Positions 7,777-15,163 of a DNA stretch of 24,667 bases are shown here, one piece after another. The position numbers were made by a program, and so were the translations under genes. Source of the DNA: ZLKRG44 sp964555705 (lineage in GTDB: Bacteria > Planctomycetota > Phycisphaerae > Phycisphaerales > SM1A02); the NCBI GenBank assembly GCA_964555705.1, contig CAZKTN010000031.1:1-24667 (forward strand), given 5' to 3'. Position 1 is the stretch's first letter, and every line of letters begins with the position of its first letter. The notes beneath the pieces are model-generated. The model did no database searches and was not told the DNA's origin. It saw nothing but the letters and a program-made list of their open reading frames with translations.

Positions 7777-8468
7777 GACGGCAGGTCCCGCTCTTCATCG
7801 CCACGCTCGCCGGCTTCGCCATGGTGCTGAGCTACTTCGTCCCCATGATCCAGGACTGGGGCGAGCTCGTCAGCAATTCCTTCAACGTGATCGCCGCGAT
7901 CGCCTTCATCCTTGGCGGCGGGTCGCTGCTGAAGGTGAACCTCTCGAAGATCTCGAGCCGCCAGCCCGGATGGGGATACGCGGGCATCACGGTGGCCTGC
8001 TTCCTGATCACGCTCGGCGTGGGCCTTGCGAAGGTCGGCGTGCACCCGAACCCGAAGTTCGCGGACATCCCATTCTCGGGCGAGAAGGACGCCACCGGCA
8101 GCGCCTTCGGGTGGATCTACGAGTACGCGCTGGTGCCGCTCACGAGCACGCTCTTCGCCCTGCTGGCATTCTTCGTCGCCAGCGCGGCATTCAGGGCATT
8201 CCGGGCCAAGAACACCGAGGCGATCCTGCTGCTCGTGACGGCGTTCATCATGCTGCTTGGCCGCACGTTTGCGGGAGTGGTGCTCACCGGATGGCTGCCT
8301 GACTGGCTGAGCGGCCTGCGCCTGGAGAACCTCTCGGTGTACGTGATGCAGGTCTTCAACACCGCCGGCAACCGCGCGATCATCATCGGCATCGCGCTCG
8401 GCGTCGCGGCGACAAGCCTGCGCATCCTGCTCGGCATCGACCGCTCATGGAGGGGGGGCTCCGAATGA
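7773..8468 (+). CDS. Six-helix integral membrane protein, unknown function
   Basis: A 231-aa polytopic protein with six hydrophobic helices, for example PLFIATLAGFAMVLSYFVPM, NSFNVIAAIAFILGGGSLL, YAGITVACFLITLGVGLA, PLTSTLFALLAFFVASAAF, AILLLVTAFIMLLGRTFAG and AIIIGIALGVAATSLRILLG. The loop between helices 3 and 4 is polar and probably outside. I see no transporter signature, cofactor site or catalytic motif. It begins in a 4-bp ATGA overlap with the DUF6754-like gene and ends in another ATGA overlap, so translation of the four genes is coupled. The longer open frame upstream of 7773 overlaps the previous gene and is spurious. Confidence 0.82.
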   Translation: MRRQVPLFIATLAGFAMVLSYFVPMIQDWGELVSNSFNVIAAIAFILGGGSLLKVNLSKISSRQPGWGYAGITVACFLITLGVGLAKVGVHPNPKFADIPFSGEKDATGSAFGWIYEYALVPLTSTLFALLAFFVASAAFRAFRAKNTEAILLLVTAFIMLLGRTFAGVVLTGWLPDWLSGLRLENLSVYVMQVFNTAGNRAIIIGIALGVAATSLRILLGIDRSWRGGSE

Positions 8469-9361
8469 GCAAGCGACCCTTCGACCGCCGCTGGATCTTC
8501 CTGATGATGGCGATCGCCGTGTCGGTGCCGATCCTCGTGATCGGCCTCACCGGGCGGACCTTCCCCGAGACGCCGACGCCCGCCGCGCGCGCCGCATTCG
8601 ACGCCATCGAGAAGCTGCCCGAGGGCACCCCGATCCTGCTGACATTCGACTTCGACCCCGCGAGCGCGGGCGAGCTGCAGCCGATGGCCACCAGCTTCGT
8701 GCGCCACTGCGCGGCGAAGAGGCTCAAGATGGTCTTCATCTCGCTCTGGCCGCTCGGCGGCGCGATGGCCGACAGCGCGATCAGGCGCGTCATCGAGCCG
8801 GATTTCCCGAATCTGGTGTACGGCACCGACTATGTCAGCATGGGATTCCAGGCCGGCAACGAGGCGGTGATGAAGCTGCTGCTCACCGACTTCGCGCGCG
8901 CGTTCCCGAGCGACTCGCGCGGCACTCCGGCGAGCCAGATCCCCGTGCTCAAGGGGATCTCCCGCGCGACGGACTTCCCGATGGTGATCGCGGTCAGCGC
9001 GGGCTACCCGGGCGCGAAGGAGTGGATTCAGTACGTGATCTCCTCGAACCTGGGCACGATGGAGATCGTCGCGGGCAGCACCGGCGTGCAGGCGCCGCAG
9101 CTCTACCCCTACTTCCCGCGACAGATGACCGGCATCCTCGGCGCCATCAAGGGCGCCGCGGAGTACGAGGCGCTCGTGAACGCCAAGCTTGACGGCGACA
9201 GGCTGCCGCCCGCGAAGTACCTCGAGGCGCAGCGGCGCATGGGCCCGCAGCTCTTCGCGCACCTGCTGATGGTGGGCCTCATCATCGCCGGAAACGTCAT
9301 CTACTTCCGCCAGCGCGGCGCATCGCGGCGCGGTGCGCAGGTGGCGGGAGGTGCCGCATGA
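8465..9361 (+). CDS. Extracytoplasmic protein anchored by helices at both ends
   Basis: A 298-aa protein with a hydrophobic helix near residues 11-29 and another near 265-284, leaving a domain of about 230 residues between them. By the positive-inside rule (N-terminal SKRPFDRR, C-terminal RQRGASRRGAQ) both ends are cytoplasmic and the central domain is outside. The central part alternates strands and helices (TPILLTFDFDPASAGEL, KMVFISLWPLGGAMADSAI, FPMVIAVSAGYPGAKEWI). This is reminiscent of Rossmann-like or GldG-type auxiliary domains, but I cannot name a family. The start at 8465 is chosen over the ATG at 8447 because of a strong GGAGGGGGGG ribosome binding site at 8449-8458, 6 nt upstream, and the ATGA overlap with the preceding gene. 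Confidence 0.8.
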   Translation: MSKRPFDRRWIFLMMAIAVSVPILVIGLTGRTFPETPTPAARAAFDAIEKLPEGTPILLTFDFDPASAGELQPMATSFVRHCAAKRLKMVFISLWPLGGAMADSAIRRVIEPDFPNLVYGTDYVSMGFQAGNEAVMKLLLTDFARAFPSDSRGTPASQIPVLKGISRATDFPMVIAVSAGYPGAKEWIQYVISSNLGTMEIVAGSTGVQAPQLYPYFPRQMTGILGAIKGAAEYEALVNAKLDGDRLPPAKYLEAQRRMGPQLFAHLLMVGLIIAGNVIYFRQRGASRRGAQVAGGAA

Positions 9362-10491
9362 GCGCGATGCAGTCGAGCGATCCGACGCTGGTGCCGCAGC
9401 CCTCGGGCCGCACGTGGGCGATCATCGTCGGCGTGATCGTGGCGCTGCTGGTGGTGCGCGGCCTCATCGGCAATGGCTTCGGCAAGGTCTACGTGACCGA
9501 GCGCAATGTCGTGATGCAGCAGGTGGCTGTGCCGCCCGCAGCAGGTGCACCGGCCGATGCGGACCCGGCGCTCCAGTGGGCGCAGGTCGACGAGGGCGCC
9601 ACCCCAGCGGAGGGTGCGCCCGTGGTGCGCTGGACGCGCGTGGACACCGTGCCGCCCAAGGCGTTCTTCGCGGCGGAGCAGGCGAACCCGTCGCAGACCG
9701 CCGTGCAGCTGAGCTGGCCCCGCACGATCGGACTGTGGGTCGCCGCATTCTTCACGCTCGCGATCTTCTCGTTCCTGTACGCGGACAACCCGGCCTACAA
9801 GTTCGCCGAGGCGGTGGTCGTGGGCGTCTCCGCGGGATACTGGATGGTGGTGGGCTTCTGGGACACGATCGTGCCCAAGCTCGGTGGCGCGCTCGCGCCC
9901 GGCCTCGTGAAGGCATGGGTGCAGCCGTCGATCGAGCCTGTGGGCGTGCCAGACCAGGTCGCGATGTGGCTTGCGCTCGTACTTGGCGCGATGCTGCTGA
10001 CGCGCCTCGGGTCCAAGGGCGCGTGGCTCAGCGGATGGACGCTCGCGTTCATCATCGGCGTTACCGCCGGCCTCAAGCTCGTCAGCCACATCGAGAGCGA
10101 CCTGCTCGCGCAGACCGCCGCCACCGTGCGGAGCGTCTACGCGGAGCCGCCGGGCATCGCGGACCTCTCCGGCGTCGAGAAGTTCTTCGCGATCCTGTGG
10201 CCGAGCATCGCGAACGCCCTGATCGTGATCGGCGTGCTCTGCTGCCTTACGTACTTCTTCTTCTCGGTCGAGCACAAGGGTGTGGTCGGGCGCGTCGCGC
10301 GCACGGGCATCTGGTACCTGATGATCACCTTCGGCGCGGCCTTCGGATTCACGGTGATGGGGCGAATCGCGCTGCTGGCTGCGCGCATCGAGTTCCTCTT
10401 CAACGACTGGCTGTGGCTCATCGACCCTGCCGGCAACCGCGTGGTCGAGGTGGCCGCTGCGTCGGCCGGTCTCCTCGGCTCGCTGCGCTGA
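9358..10491 (+). CDS. Seven-helix integral membrane protein, unknown function
   Basis: A 377-aa protein. One hydrophobic helix lies at about 19-38, followed by a polar Pro/Ala-rich stretch to about 121. Six further helices lie at about 123-142, 150-168, 200-218, 223-241, 272-300 and 312-338. The polar stretch contains two similar phrases (WAQVDEGATPAEGAP and RWTRVDTVPPKAFF). No known transporter motif is visible. Translation starts in an ATGA overlap with the preceding gene, with a clear GGAGGT ribosome binding site at 9347-9352, 5 nt before the ATG. It is the last of the four overlapped membrane genes, and zwf follows after 11 nt. The tight packing suggests these four proteins form one membrane complex. 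Confidence 0.82.
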   Translation: MSAMQSSDPTLVPQPSGRTWAIIVGVIVALLVVRGLIGNGFGKVYVTERNVVMQQVAVPPAAGAPADADPALQWAQVDEGATPAEGAPVVRWTRVDTVPPKAFFAAEQANPSQTAVQLSWPRTIGLWVAAFFTLAIFSFLYADNPAYKFAEAVVVGVSAGYWMVVGFWDTIVPKLGGALAPGLVKAWVQPSIEPVGVPDQVAMWLALVLGAMLLTRLGSKGAWLSGWTLAFIIGVTAGLKLVSHIESDLLAQTAATVRSVYAEPPGIADLSGVEKFFAILWPSIANALIVIGVLCCLTYFFFSVEHKGVVGRVARTGIWYLMITFGAAFGFTVMGRIALLAARIEFLFNDWLWLIDPAGNRVVEVAAASAGLLGSLR

Positions 10492-10502
10492 GCGGCAACG
10501 CC

Positions 10503-12008
10503 ATGCGCACCGGCGACCCCTGCATCCTGGTCATCTTCGGCGCATCGGGCGACCTCACGAGCCGCAAGCTCGTGCCCGCGATGTACGAGATGCACCGCGC
10601 AGGGATGCTCGCCAACGAGACCCGCATCGTGGGCGTTTCGCGCCGCGCCAAGAGCGACGATGAGTGGCGCGCGGAGCTCGAGCCGTGGGTCCGCGAGCAT
10701 GCGCAGGGCTTCGATGCCGATGCCTACAGCGTCTTCGCGCAGCGGCTGCACTACTTCGCTGGCGATGCGGTGACGGCCGAGTGCTACCCGGCGCTTCGCG
10801 ACCGGCTCTCCGAGCTCGACGCCACGTGCCAGACGCGAGGCAACCTCCTCTTCTACCTGTCGGTGGCCCCGGAGCTCTACGAGCCGATCATCGCGCGGAT
10901 CGATGACGCGGGATTCGTCACCGAGGGCAAGCGCTGGTGCAGCATCGACCGCAGCGCGCGCAGCTGGCAGCGCATCATCGTCGAGAAGCCCTTCGGCACC
11001 GACGCCGCGAGCGCCGCGAGCCTCAACCGCGCGCTCGGACGCGTCTTCGAGGAGGAGTCGATCTACCGCATCGACCACTACCTGGGCAAGGAACTGGTGC
11101 AGAGCCTGCTGGTGATGCGCTTCGCCAACATGCTCTTCGAGCCGATCTGGAACCACCGCTACGTGGACCATGTGCAGGTGACGGCCGCCGAGACGGTGGG
11201 GGTGGGCTCGCGCACATCCTTCTATGACCACACGGGCGCGATCCGCGACATGATCCAGTCGCACCTGATGCAGATCTTCGCGTTCGTGGCGATGGAGCCG
11301 CCCACGTCCTTCAACGCGGACGCGATCCGGCAGGAGAAGATCAAGGTCGTTGATGCGGTGCGGTCCACGGCGCCGGCTGAGGTTGCGGGTGCCGCAGCGC
11401 TCGGGCAGTACGCGGCGGGCACCGACGAGGGCGCGTACGTGTCGCTGCCTGGCGTGGCCGCAGGATCGACGACGGAGACCTATGCGGCGATCAGGCTGCA
11501 CGTCGACAACTGGCGCTGGGCAGGCACGCCCTTCTACCTGCGCAGCGGCAAGCGGATGGCGCAGAAGCGCACCGAGGTGGTGGTGCAGTTCAAGCCGCCT
11601 GCCGCGAACCTCTTCCGCGGGCTGCGCCACTTCAGCGGCGGGCTCAGGGGCAACCGGCTCGTGATCGAGATTGCGCCGCGGGAGCGGACGCTGCTGACCT
11701 TCGAGAGCAAGGTGCCTGGCGAGAGCGCGATCGCGCCCGTCGCGATGGAGGTCGACTACGCAAAGGAGTTCCGAAGCACGAACCCCGAGGCATATGGCCC
11801 GCTGCTTGTGGACTCGATGCGTGGCGACCAGACGCTCTTCAAGCACAGGCTCGAGGTCGAGGGCGCATGGCACGCGGTCGAGCCTTTCCTCGGTGCCGCA
11901 TCGGCGGAGCTGCGCCGGGGCATCGCATCGAACTACACGCCAGGGTCATGGGGACCGGAGTCGGCGAACGAGCTCATGCGCCGCGACGGCCGCTCGTGGC
12001 ATGACTGA
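10503..12008 (+). CDS. zwf: Glucose-6-phosphate 1-dehydrogenase
   Basis: A 501-aa cytosolic enzyme that oxidises glucose 6-phosphate to 6-phosphogluconolactone while reducing NADP+ or NAD+. The N-terminal nucleotide-binding motif is GASGDLTSRK at residues 13-22. The family signature RIDHYLGKE lies near 189-197, with the substrate-phosphate His and Lys196. A later YVDHVQ holds the His expected to act as general base with the signature Asp. Length is normal for the family. The ATG at 10503 sits 11 nt after the membrane operon with no -10 box, so it may be the fifth cistron of that unit; a long upstream in-frame extension overlaps the previous gene and is rejected. pgl is the next gene, 82 nt on. 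Confidence 0.95.
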   Translation: MRTGDPCILVIFGASGDLTSRKLVPAMYEMHRAGMLANETRIVGVSRRAKSDDEWRAELEPWVREHAQGFDADAYSVFAQRLHYFAGDAVTAECYPALRDRLSELDATCQTRGNLLFYLSVAPELYEPIIARIDDAGFVTEGKRWCSIDRSARSWQRIIVEKPFGTDAASAASLNRALGRVFEEESIYRIDHYLGKELVQSLLVMRFANMLFEPIWNHRYVDHVQVTAAETVGVGSRTSFYDHTGAIRDMIQSHLMQIFAFVAMEPPTSFNADAIRQEKIKVVDAVRSTAPAEVAGAAALGQYAAGTDEGAYVSLPGVAAGSTTETYAAIRLHVDNWRWAGTPFYLRSGKRMAQKRTEVVVQFKPPAANLFRGLRHFSGGLRGNRLVIEIAPRERTLLTFESKVPGESAIAPVAMEVDYAKEFRSTNPEAYGPLLVDSMRGDQTLFKHRLEVEGAWHAVEPFLGAASAELRRGIASNYTPGSWGPESANELMRRDGRSWHD

Positions 12009-12077
12009 CGCGTGCGGCACGCAGCGCCCTCGCGCCGCGGCAAGTGCGCATCGCATGGCGTAGCAGCCTCGAGCGGC

Positions 12078-12083
12078 TACCTT
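12078..12083 (+). promoter_or_regulatory. -10 box TACCTT for pgl
   Basis: TACCTT within the phrase GCGGCTACCTT is followed by 7 nt and the ATG of pgl. The GCGGCTA lead is shared with the boxes at 6570, 19474 and 22839. No -35 is evident. Confidence 0.5.
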
Positions 12084-12090
12084 TGCGCGC

Positions 12091-12876
12091 ATGAGCGACG
12101 CGCCGATCCCGTTCCAGCCCGATGCCGATGCGCTTTCGGCGCCCAAGCTCTGGGGCACCGTCGACGTCAGGCACGACCGCGAGGATGTCTACGACGCGCT
12201 CGCCGCGGACCTGATGCTCCACGCGACAAACTGCGTGCGCACCTTCGGCGACTTCCACTTCGCGGTGTCCGGCGGGTCCACCCCATTCCCGTTCTACGAG
12301 CGCCTGATGATCGACCCGCGCTGGCGCGGCATGCCGTGGTCGCGCACGCACCTGTGGGTGGTCGATGAGCGTCGCGTGCCCTTCGACCACGAGAAGAGCA
12401 ACTGGCGGCAGATCCATTCCATACTCGGCGACCACGCGGGCATCCCGCCGTCGCAGCAGCACCCGATCGAGGCCACGCTGCCCGATGCCGCAGAGCGCTA
12501 CGAGCGCGAGCTGCGCGCGGCGCTCGGCCAGCGCGAACGAGGCCACGACCGCCTTGACTTCGTGCTGCTTGGGATGGGCGACAATGGCCATACAGCGAGC
12601 CTGTTCCCGCGCAACCCGGTGCTCGACGTGCGCGACCGGCTGATGGCGTACTGCGACGGCGCGGACGTCACGCCGCCACCGCGCGTGACGATGACCTACC
12701 CGCTCATCAACGCGGCGAGGTTCATTGCGGTGCTGGTGATGGGCAAGGGCAAGGCGGAGATGCTGCACCGCGTCGACAGCGGCAGCGACGACTACCACGA
12801 GCTCCCGATCAAGGGCATCCATCCGGCGGGCGGCGTGGTGCACTGGTACCTCGACGCCGAGGCGTGCGGCCACTAG
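12091..12876 (+). CDS. pgl: 6-phosphogluconolactonase (DevB/SOL family)
   Basis: A 261-aa protein that hydrolyses 6-phosphogluconolactone, the product of the upstream zwf, to 6-phosphogluconate. Family motifs are visible in order: AVSGGSTPFPFYERL near residue 59, VVDERRVPFDHEKSNW near 90, and LLGMGDNGHTASLFP near 158, which carries the expected catalytic His. Length fits the family. It has its own TACCTT box 7 nt before the start, so expression can be separate from zwf although function is linked. Its TAG stop overlaps the ruvX stop on the other strand inside a CTAG. Confidence 0.92.
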   Translation: MSDAPIPFQPDADALSAPKLWGTVDVRHDREDVYDALAADLMLHATNCVRTFGDFHFAVSGGSTPFPFYERLMIDPRWRGMPWSRTHLWVVDERRVPFDHEKSNWRQIHSILGDHAGIPPSQQHPIEATLPDAAERYERELRAALGQRERGHDRLDFVLLGMGDNGHTASLFPRNPVLDVRDRLMAYCDGADVTPPPRVTMTYPLINAARFIAVLVMGKGKAEMLHRVDSGSDDYHELPIKGIHPAGGVVHWYLDAEACGH

Positions 12877-13277
12877 CGCGGCGCGAGGAAGTCCTCGAGC
12901 AGCGCGCATGCCGCGAGCGCGTCGCGGATCGCCTTCTTCTGCGCATGAGTGCGGCCCGACCGGGCCATGCGCTGGTCCGCGTCGAAGCTCGTGAGCCGCT
13001 CGTCCTGGAAGTGCACGGGCAGCGACCAGCGCGCGCCTGCCGCCGCGCCGAACGCGCGCACCGCGGCGGAGCGCGGCGACTCGCGACCGTCCATGTGGAG
13101 CGGCAGGCCAATCACCAGCGCATCTGGGCCGTGCTCCCCGATCACCGCATCGAGCGCACGCAGCAGCGCATCCCCCGATGCCTCGATGACCTTCACTGGC
13201 GTGGCCAGCCGAAGCACGTCATCGCCTGATGCGATGCCGGTCCGCACGTCGCCGAGGTCAATCGCGAGGTAGCGCAT
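12873..13277 (-). CDS. ruvX: Pre-16S rRNA nuclease RuvX/YqgF
   Basis: A 134-aa RNase H-fold protein of the YqgF family, implicated in maturation of the 5' end of 16S rRNA. It shows the first acidic motif AIDLGDVRTGIASGD at residues 5-19, VIGLPLHMDGRES near 55, DERLTSFDA near 95 with the conserved Glu, and the C-terminal RDALAACALLEDFL with the last acidic ligand. Length matches the family. It starts 12 nt after the manC-like stop on the same strand and is the last gene of the plsC-ruvA-manC-ruvX unit. Its stop codon overlaps that of pgl within CTAG, so the two convergent transcripts must overlap at their 3' ends. Confidence 0.9.
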   Translation of the reverse strand: MRYLAIDLGDVRTGIASGDDVLRLATPVKVIEASGDALLRALDAVIGEHGPDALVIGLPLHMDGRESPRSAAVRAFGAAAGARWSLPVHFQDERLTSFDADQRMARSGRTHAQKKAIRDALAACALLEDFLAPR

Positions 13278-13289
13278 GGGGGCGGCGCA

Positions 13290-14378
13290 CTAGCGCACGT
13301 CGGGAGGCACCAGCCCCGCGATCTCCTTGACGCGCTCCGCAAGTGCAGCAGGGCACACGAGCGTCGCATCGCGCGTGCGCACGATCACGAGCCCCTCGCA
13401 GCCGACGGTGGCGATCACGTGGGAGGGATCGTCGCTGACGCAGGTGACGTCATGGGAGTCGAGGTGCACCGCGCGCGCGTTGGTGCGGTTGCCTGAGGCG
13501 TCCGGGGCAAGCGTGCTCGAGAACGCAGGCCAGCTTCCGATGTCGAGCCACTCGACAGGCAGCGGCACCACGCAGATCGAGTAGTTGGGGTCCGTCGATG
13601 CGGGCTCCATGAGCGCGCGGTCGACGCTGACGCGCGGAAGCGTCGGGTAGACCGCATCGATCGTCCGCGCCGCCGCCTCCGTGCCCCATGCGGCGCCGAT
13701 GCGCGCAAGGCCAGCCGCGCACTCGGGCTGGTATGTGCCGATCGCCTCGAGCGCCGTGCGCGCGCTGAACACGAACATGCCGCTGTTCCAGGAGAAGTTG
13801 CCGGCCGCGAGGAACGACTTCGCCGTCTCGAGCGAGGGCTTCTCCGCGAATCGCCTCGCGAAGCGCGCGTGCGATGCGCCCGGCACGGGATCGCCGCTCT
13901 CCACGTATCCGAACCCGGTCGCGGGATAGGTAGGCGTGATGCCGAATGTGACGAGCCTGCGGCGGTCCTGCTCCACAAGCTCGAACGCCTCCGCCACCCG
14001 TTCGCGCAGGATGCCCACGGGCTCGATCAGGTGGTCGGCCGTCAGCACCGCCATCACGCCGTTGGGATCGCCCTTGGCCACCACGGTCGCGGCAAGCCCA
14101 ACCGCATTCAGCGTGTCGCGGCCCATCGGCTCGCCGAGAAATCCGAGCGCAGGAAGCTGCGGAAGCTCCGCGCGGATCGGTGCCTCATGCGCGCGCGACG
14201 CGCAGATGTACCTGCGCTCGTCGGGCACGATCCCCTCAAGCCGCTCGTAGGCGAGCTTGAGCAGCGAGTGGCCATCCTTCATGGGGAGAAGCTGCTTCGG
14301 GAGCGCCATGCGGCTCATCGGCCACAGCCTCGTGCCGGATCCGCCAGCCATCACCACGGCGTGCCTGTGCGCGCTCAT
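13290..14378 (-). CDS. manC: Mannose-1-phosphate guanylyltransferase (single-domain)
   Basis: A 362-aa nucleotidyltransferase expected to make GDP-mannose from GTP and mannose 1-phosphate. The signature MAGGSGTRLWPMSRMALPKQ lies at residues 11-30, followed by GEPMGRDTLNAVGLAA, LTADHLIEP, GYVESG, FAEKPSLETA and WNSGMFVFSA, all typical of the ManC/RfbM type. The mannose-6-phosphate isomerase domain found in bifunctional enzymes is absent. The ATG overlaps the ruvA stop as ATGA, so it is translationally coupled to a recombination gene. Its product could feed glycan synthesis, consistent with the export lipoprotein gene at the right end, but the two are 10 kb apart. A different hexose 1-phosphate substrate cannot be excluded. 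Confidence 0.88.
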   Translation of the reverse strand: MSAHRHAVVMAGGSGTRLWPMSRMALPKQLLPMKDGHSLLKLAYERLEGIVPDERRYICASRAHEAPIRAELPQLPALGFLGEPMGRDTLNAVGLAATVVAKGDPNGVMAVLTADHLIEPVGILRERVAEAFELVEQDRRRLVTFGITPTYPATGFGYVESGDPVPGASHARFARRFAEKPSLETAKSFLAAGNFSWNSGMFVFSARTALEAIGTYQPECAAGLARIGAAWGTEAAARTIDAVYPTLPRVSVDRALMEPASTDPNYSICVVPLPVEWLDIGSWPAFSSTLAPDASGNRTNARAVHLDSHDVTCVSDDPSHVIATVGCEGLVIVRTRDATLVCPAALAERVKEIAGLVPPDVR

Positions 14379-15163
14379 GTCGAGGCCTGCCGGGTGGCGA
14401 GCGCGGCCGCGACGATCGCGTCAGCGGTCGCAAGGTCCGGGTTCCGCTGCAGCGCGCGGTCGACGAGCTCGCGCGCATCGATGCGCGACTCGCCGAGCTG
14501 CACGAGCACGGCCGACGCATCCATGATGACCTGCGCGCGGCTCGGCCCCTGCGGCTGCGCAGGTGACGCGGTGCCCGCAGGGCCGGCAGCCGCAGCAGCC
14601 TTCGCCGATGCGCGCGCACCTGCCCCAGCCTTGCCTGCAGCCGAAGCGCCCCTGGAACCCCGCGCAGTCACGCCCGAACCCGAGCCGCCAGGCGAGGCAC
14701 CCGAGGGGCCTGCGCCCCCAAGCTCGCTCGCGCGCATCGCGAACGACGTGACCTTGTCGCGCAGCTCGAGCACCATCGTCTCTGCGGTCTTCTTGCCGAT
14801 CTCAGGCAGGCTCATCAGCAGCGCCGTATCGCGCACCACGATTGCCTCGGCAATCCGCGCGGGCGGGATCGCGATCGACCGCAGCGCGCGACGCATGCCA
14901 ATGCCCTTGACCGACGTGAAGAGGTCGAAGAAGTCGCGGTCGCCCGGCTCGCGGAACCCAATCAGGCGAGGCCAGAAGCTCGCACCCTGGCCCTGGCTCT
15001 CGAGGTAGTGCAGCGTGTGCAGGGTCACGCCGGAGCCGACGGAGGACATCCATTCAGCCTCGTCGCACGCAGGCACGAGCAGCTCGTAGGTGACATCGCC
15101 CACGCGCACGTGCACGGTGCCGTCGCCGGCCTGCTCAAGAATCCCGTCGATGCGTGTGATCAT
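14375..15163 (-). CDS. ruvA: Holliday junction branch migration protein RuvA
   Basis: A 262-aa protein with RuvA's three-part layout. Residues 1-65 are the OB-fold (MITRIDGILEQAGDGTVHVR). Residues about 70-140 hold the two helix-hairpin-helix motifs that bind junction DNA (FTSVKGIGMRRALRS and LPEIGKKTAETMVLELRDKV). The C-terminal 45 residues form domain III, which contacts RuvB (IDARELVDRALQRNPDLATA). The start at 15163 is fixed by the family N-terminus and the ATGA overlap with the plsC stop. The linker before domain III is unusually long and made mostly of Ala, Gly, Ser and Pro, which makes the protein longer than the roughly 200 aa usual in the family. ruvB and ruvC are not in the window. 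Confidence 0.92.
   Translation of the reverse strand: MITRIDGILEQAGDGTVHVRVGDVTYELLVPACDEAEWMSSVGSGVTLHTLHYLESQGQGASFWPRLIGFREPGDRDFFDLFTSVKGIGMRRALRSIAIPPARIAEAIVVRDTALLMSLPEIGKKTAETMVLELRDKVTSFAMRASELGGAGPSGASPGGSGSGVTARGSRGASAAGKAGAGARASAKAAAAAGPAGTASPAQPQGPSRAQVIMDASAVLVQLGESRIDARELVDRALQRNPDLATADAIVAAALATRQAST

Noticed and set aside
9333..10502. Upstream in-frame extension of zwf to 891 codons
   Set aside because: It overlaps the seven-helix membrane gene in another frame; the G6PDH family N-terminus fits the ATG at 10503.
10137..11873. 578-codon minus-strand open frame across zwf
   Set aside because: Shadow of zwf and the end of the seven-helix gene; composition is Arg/His/Val-rich and no motif is visible.
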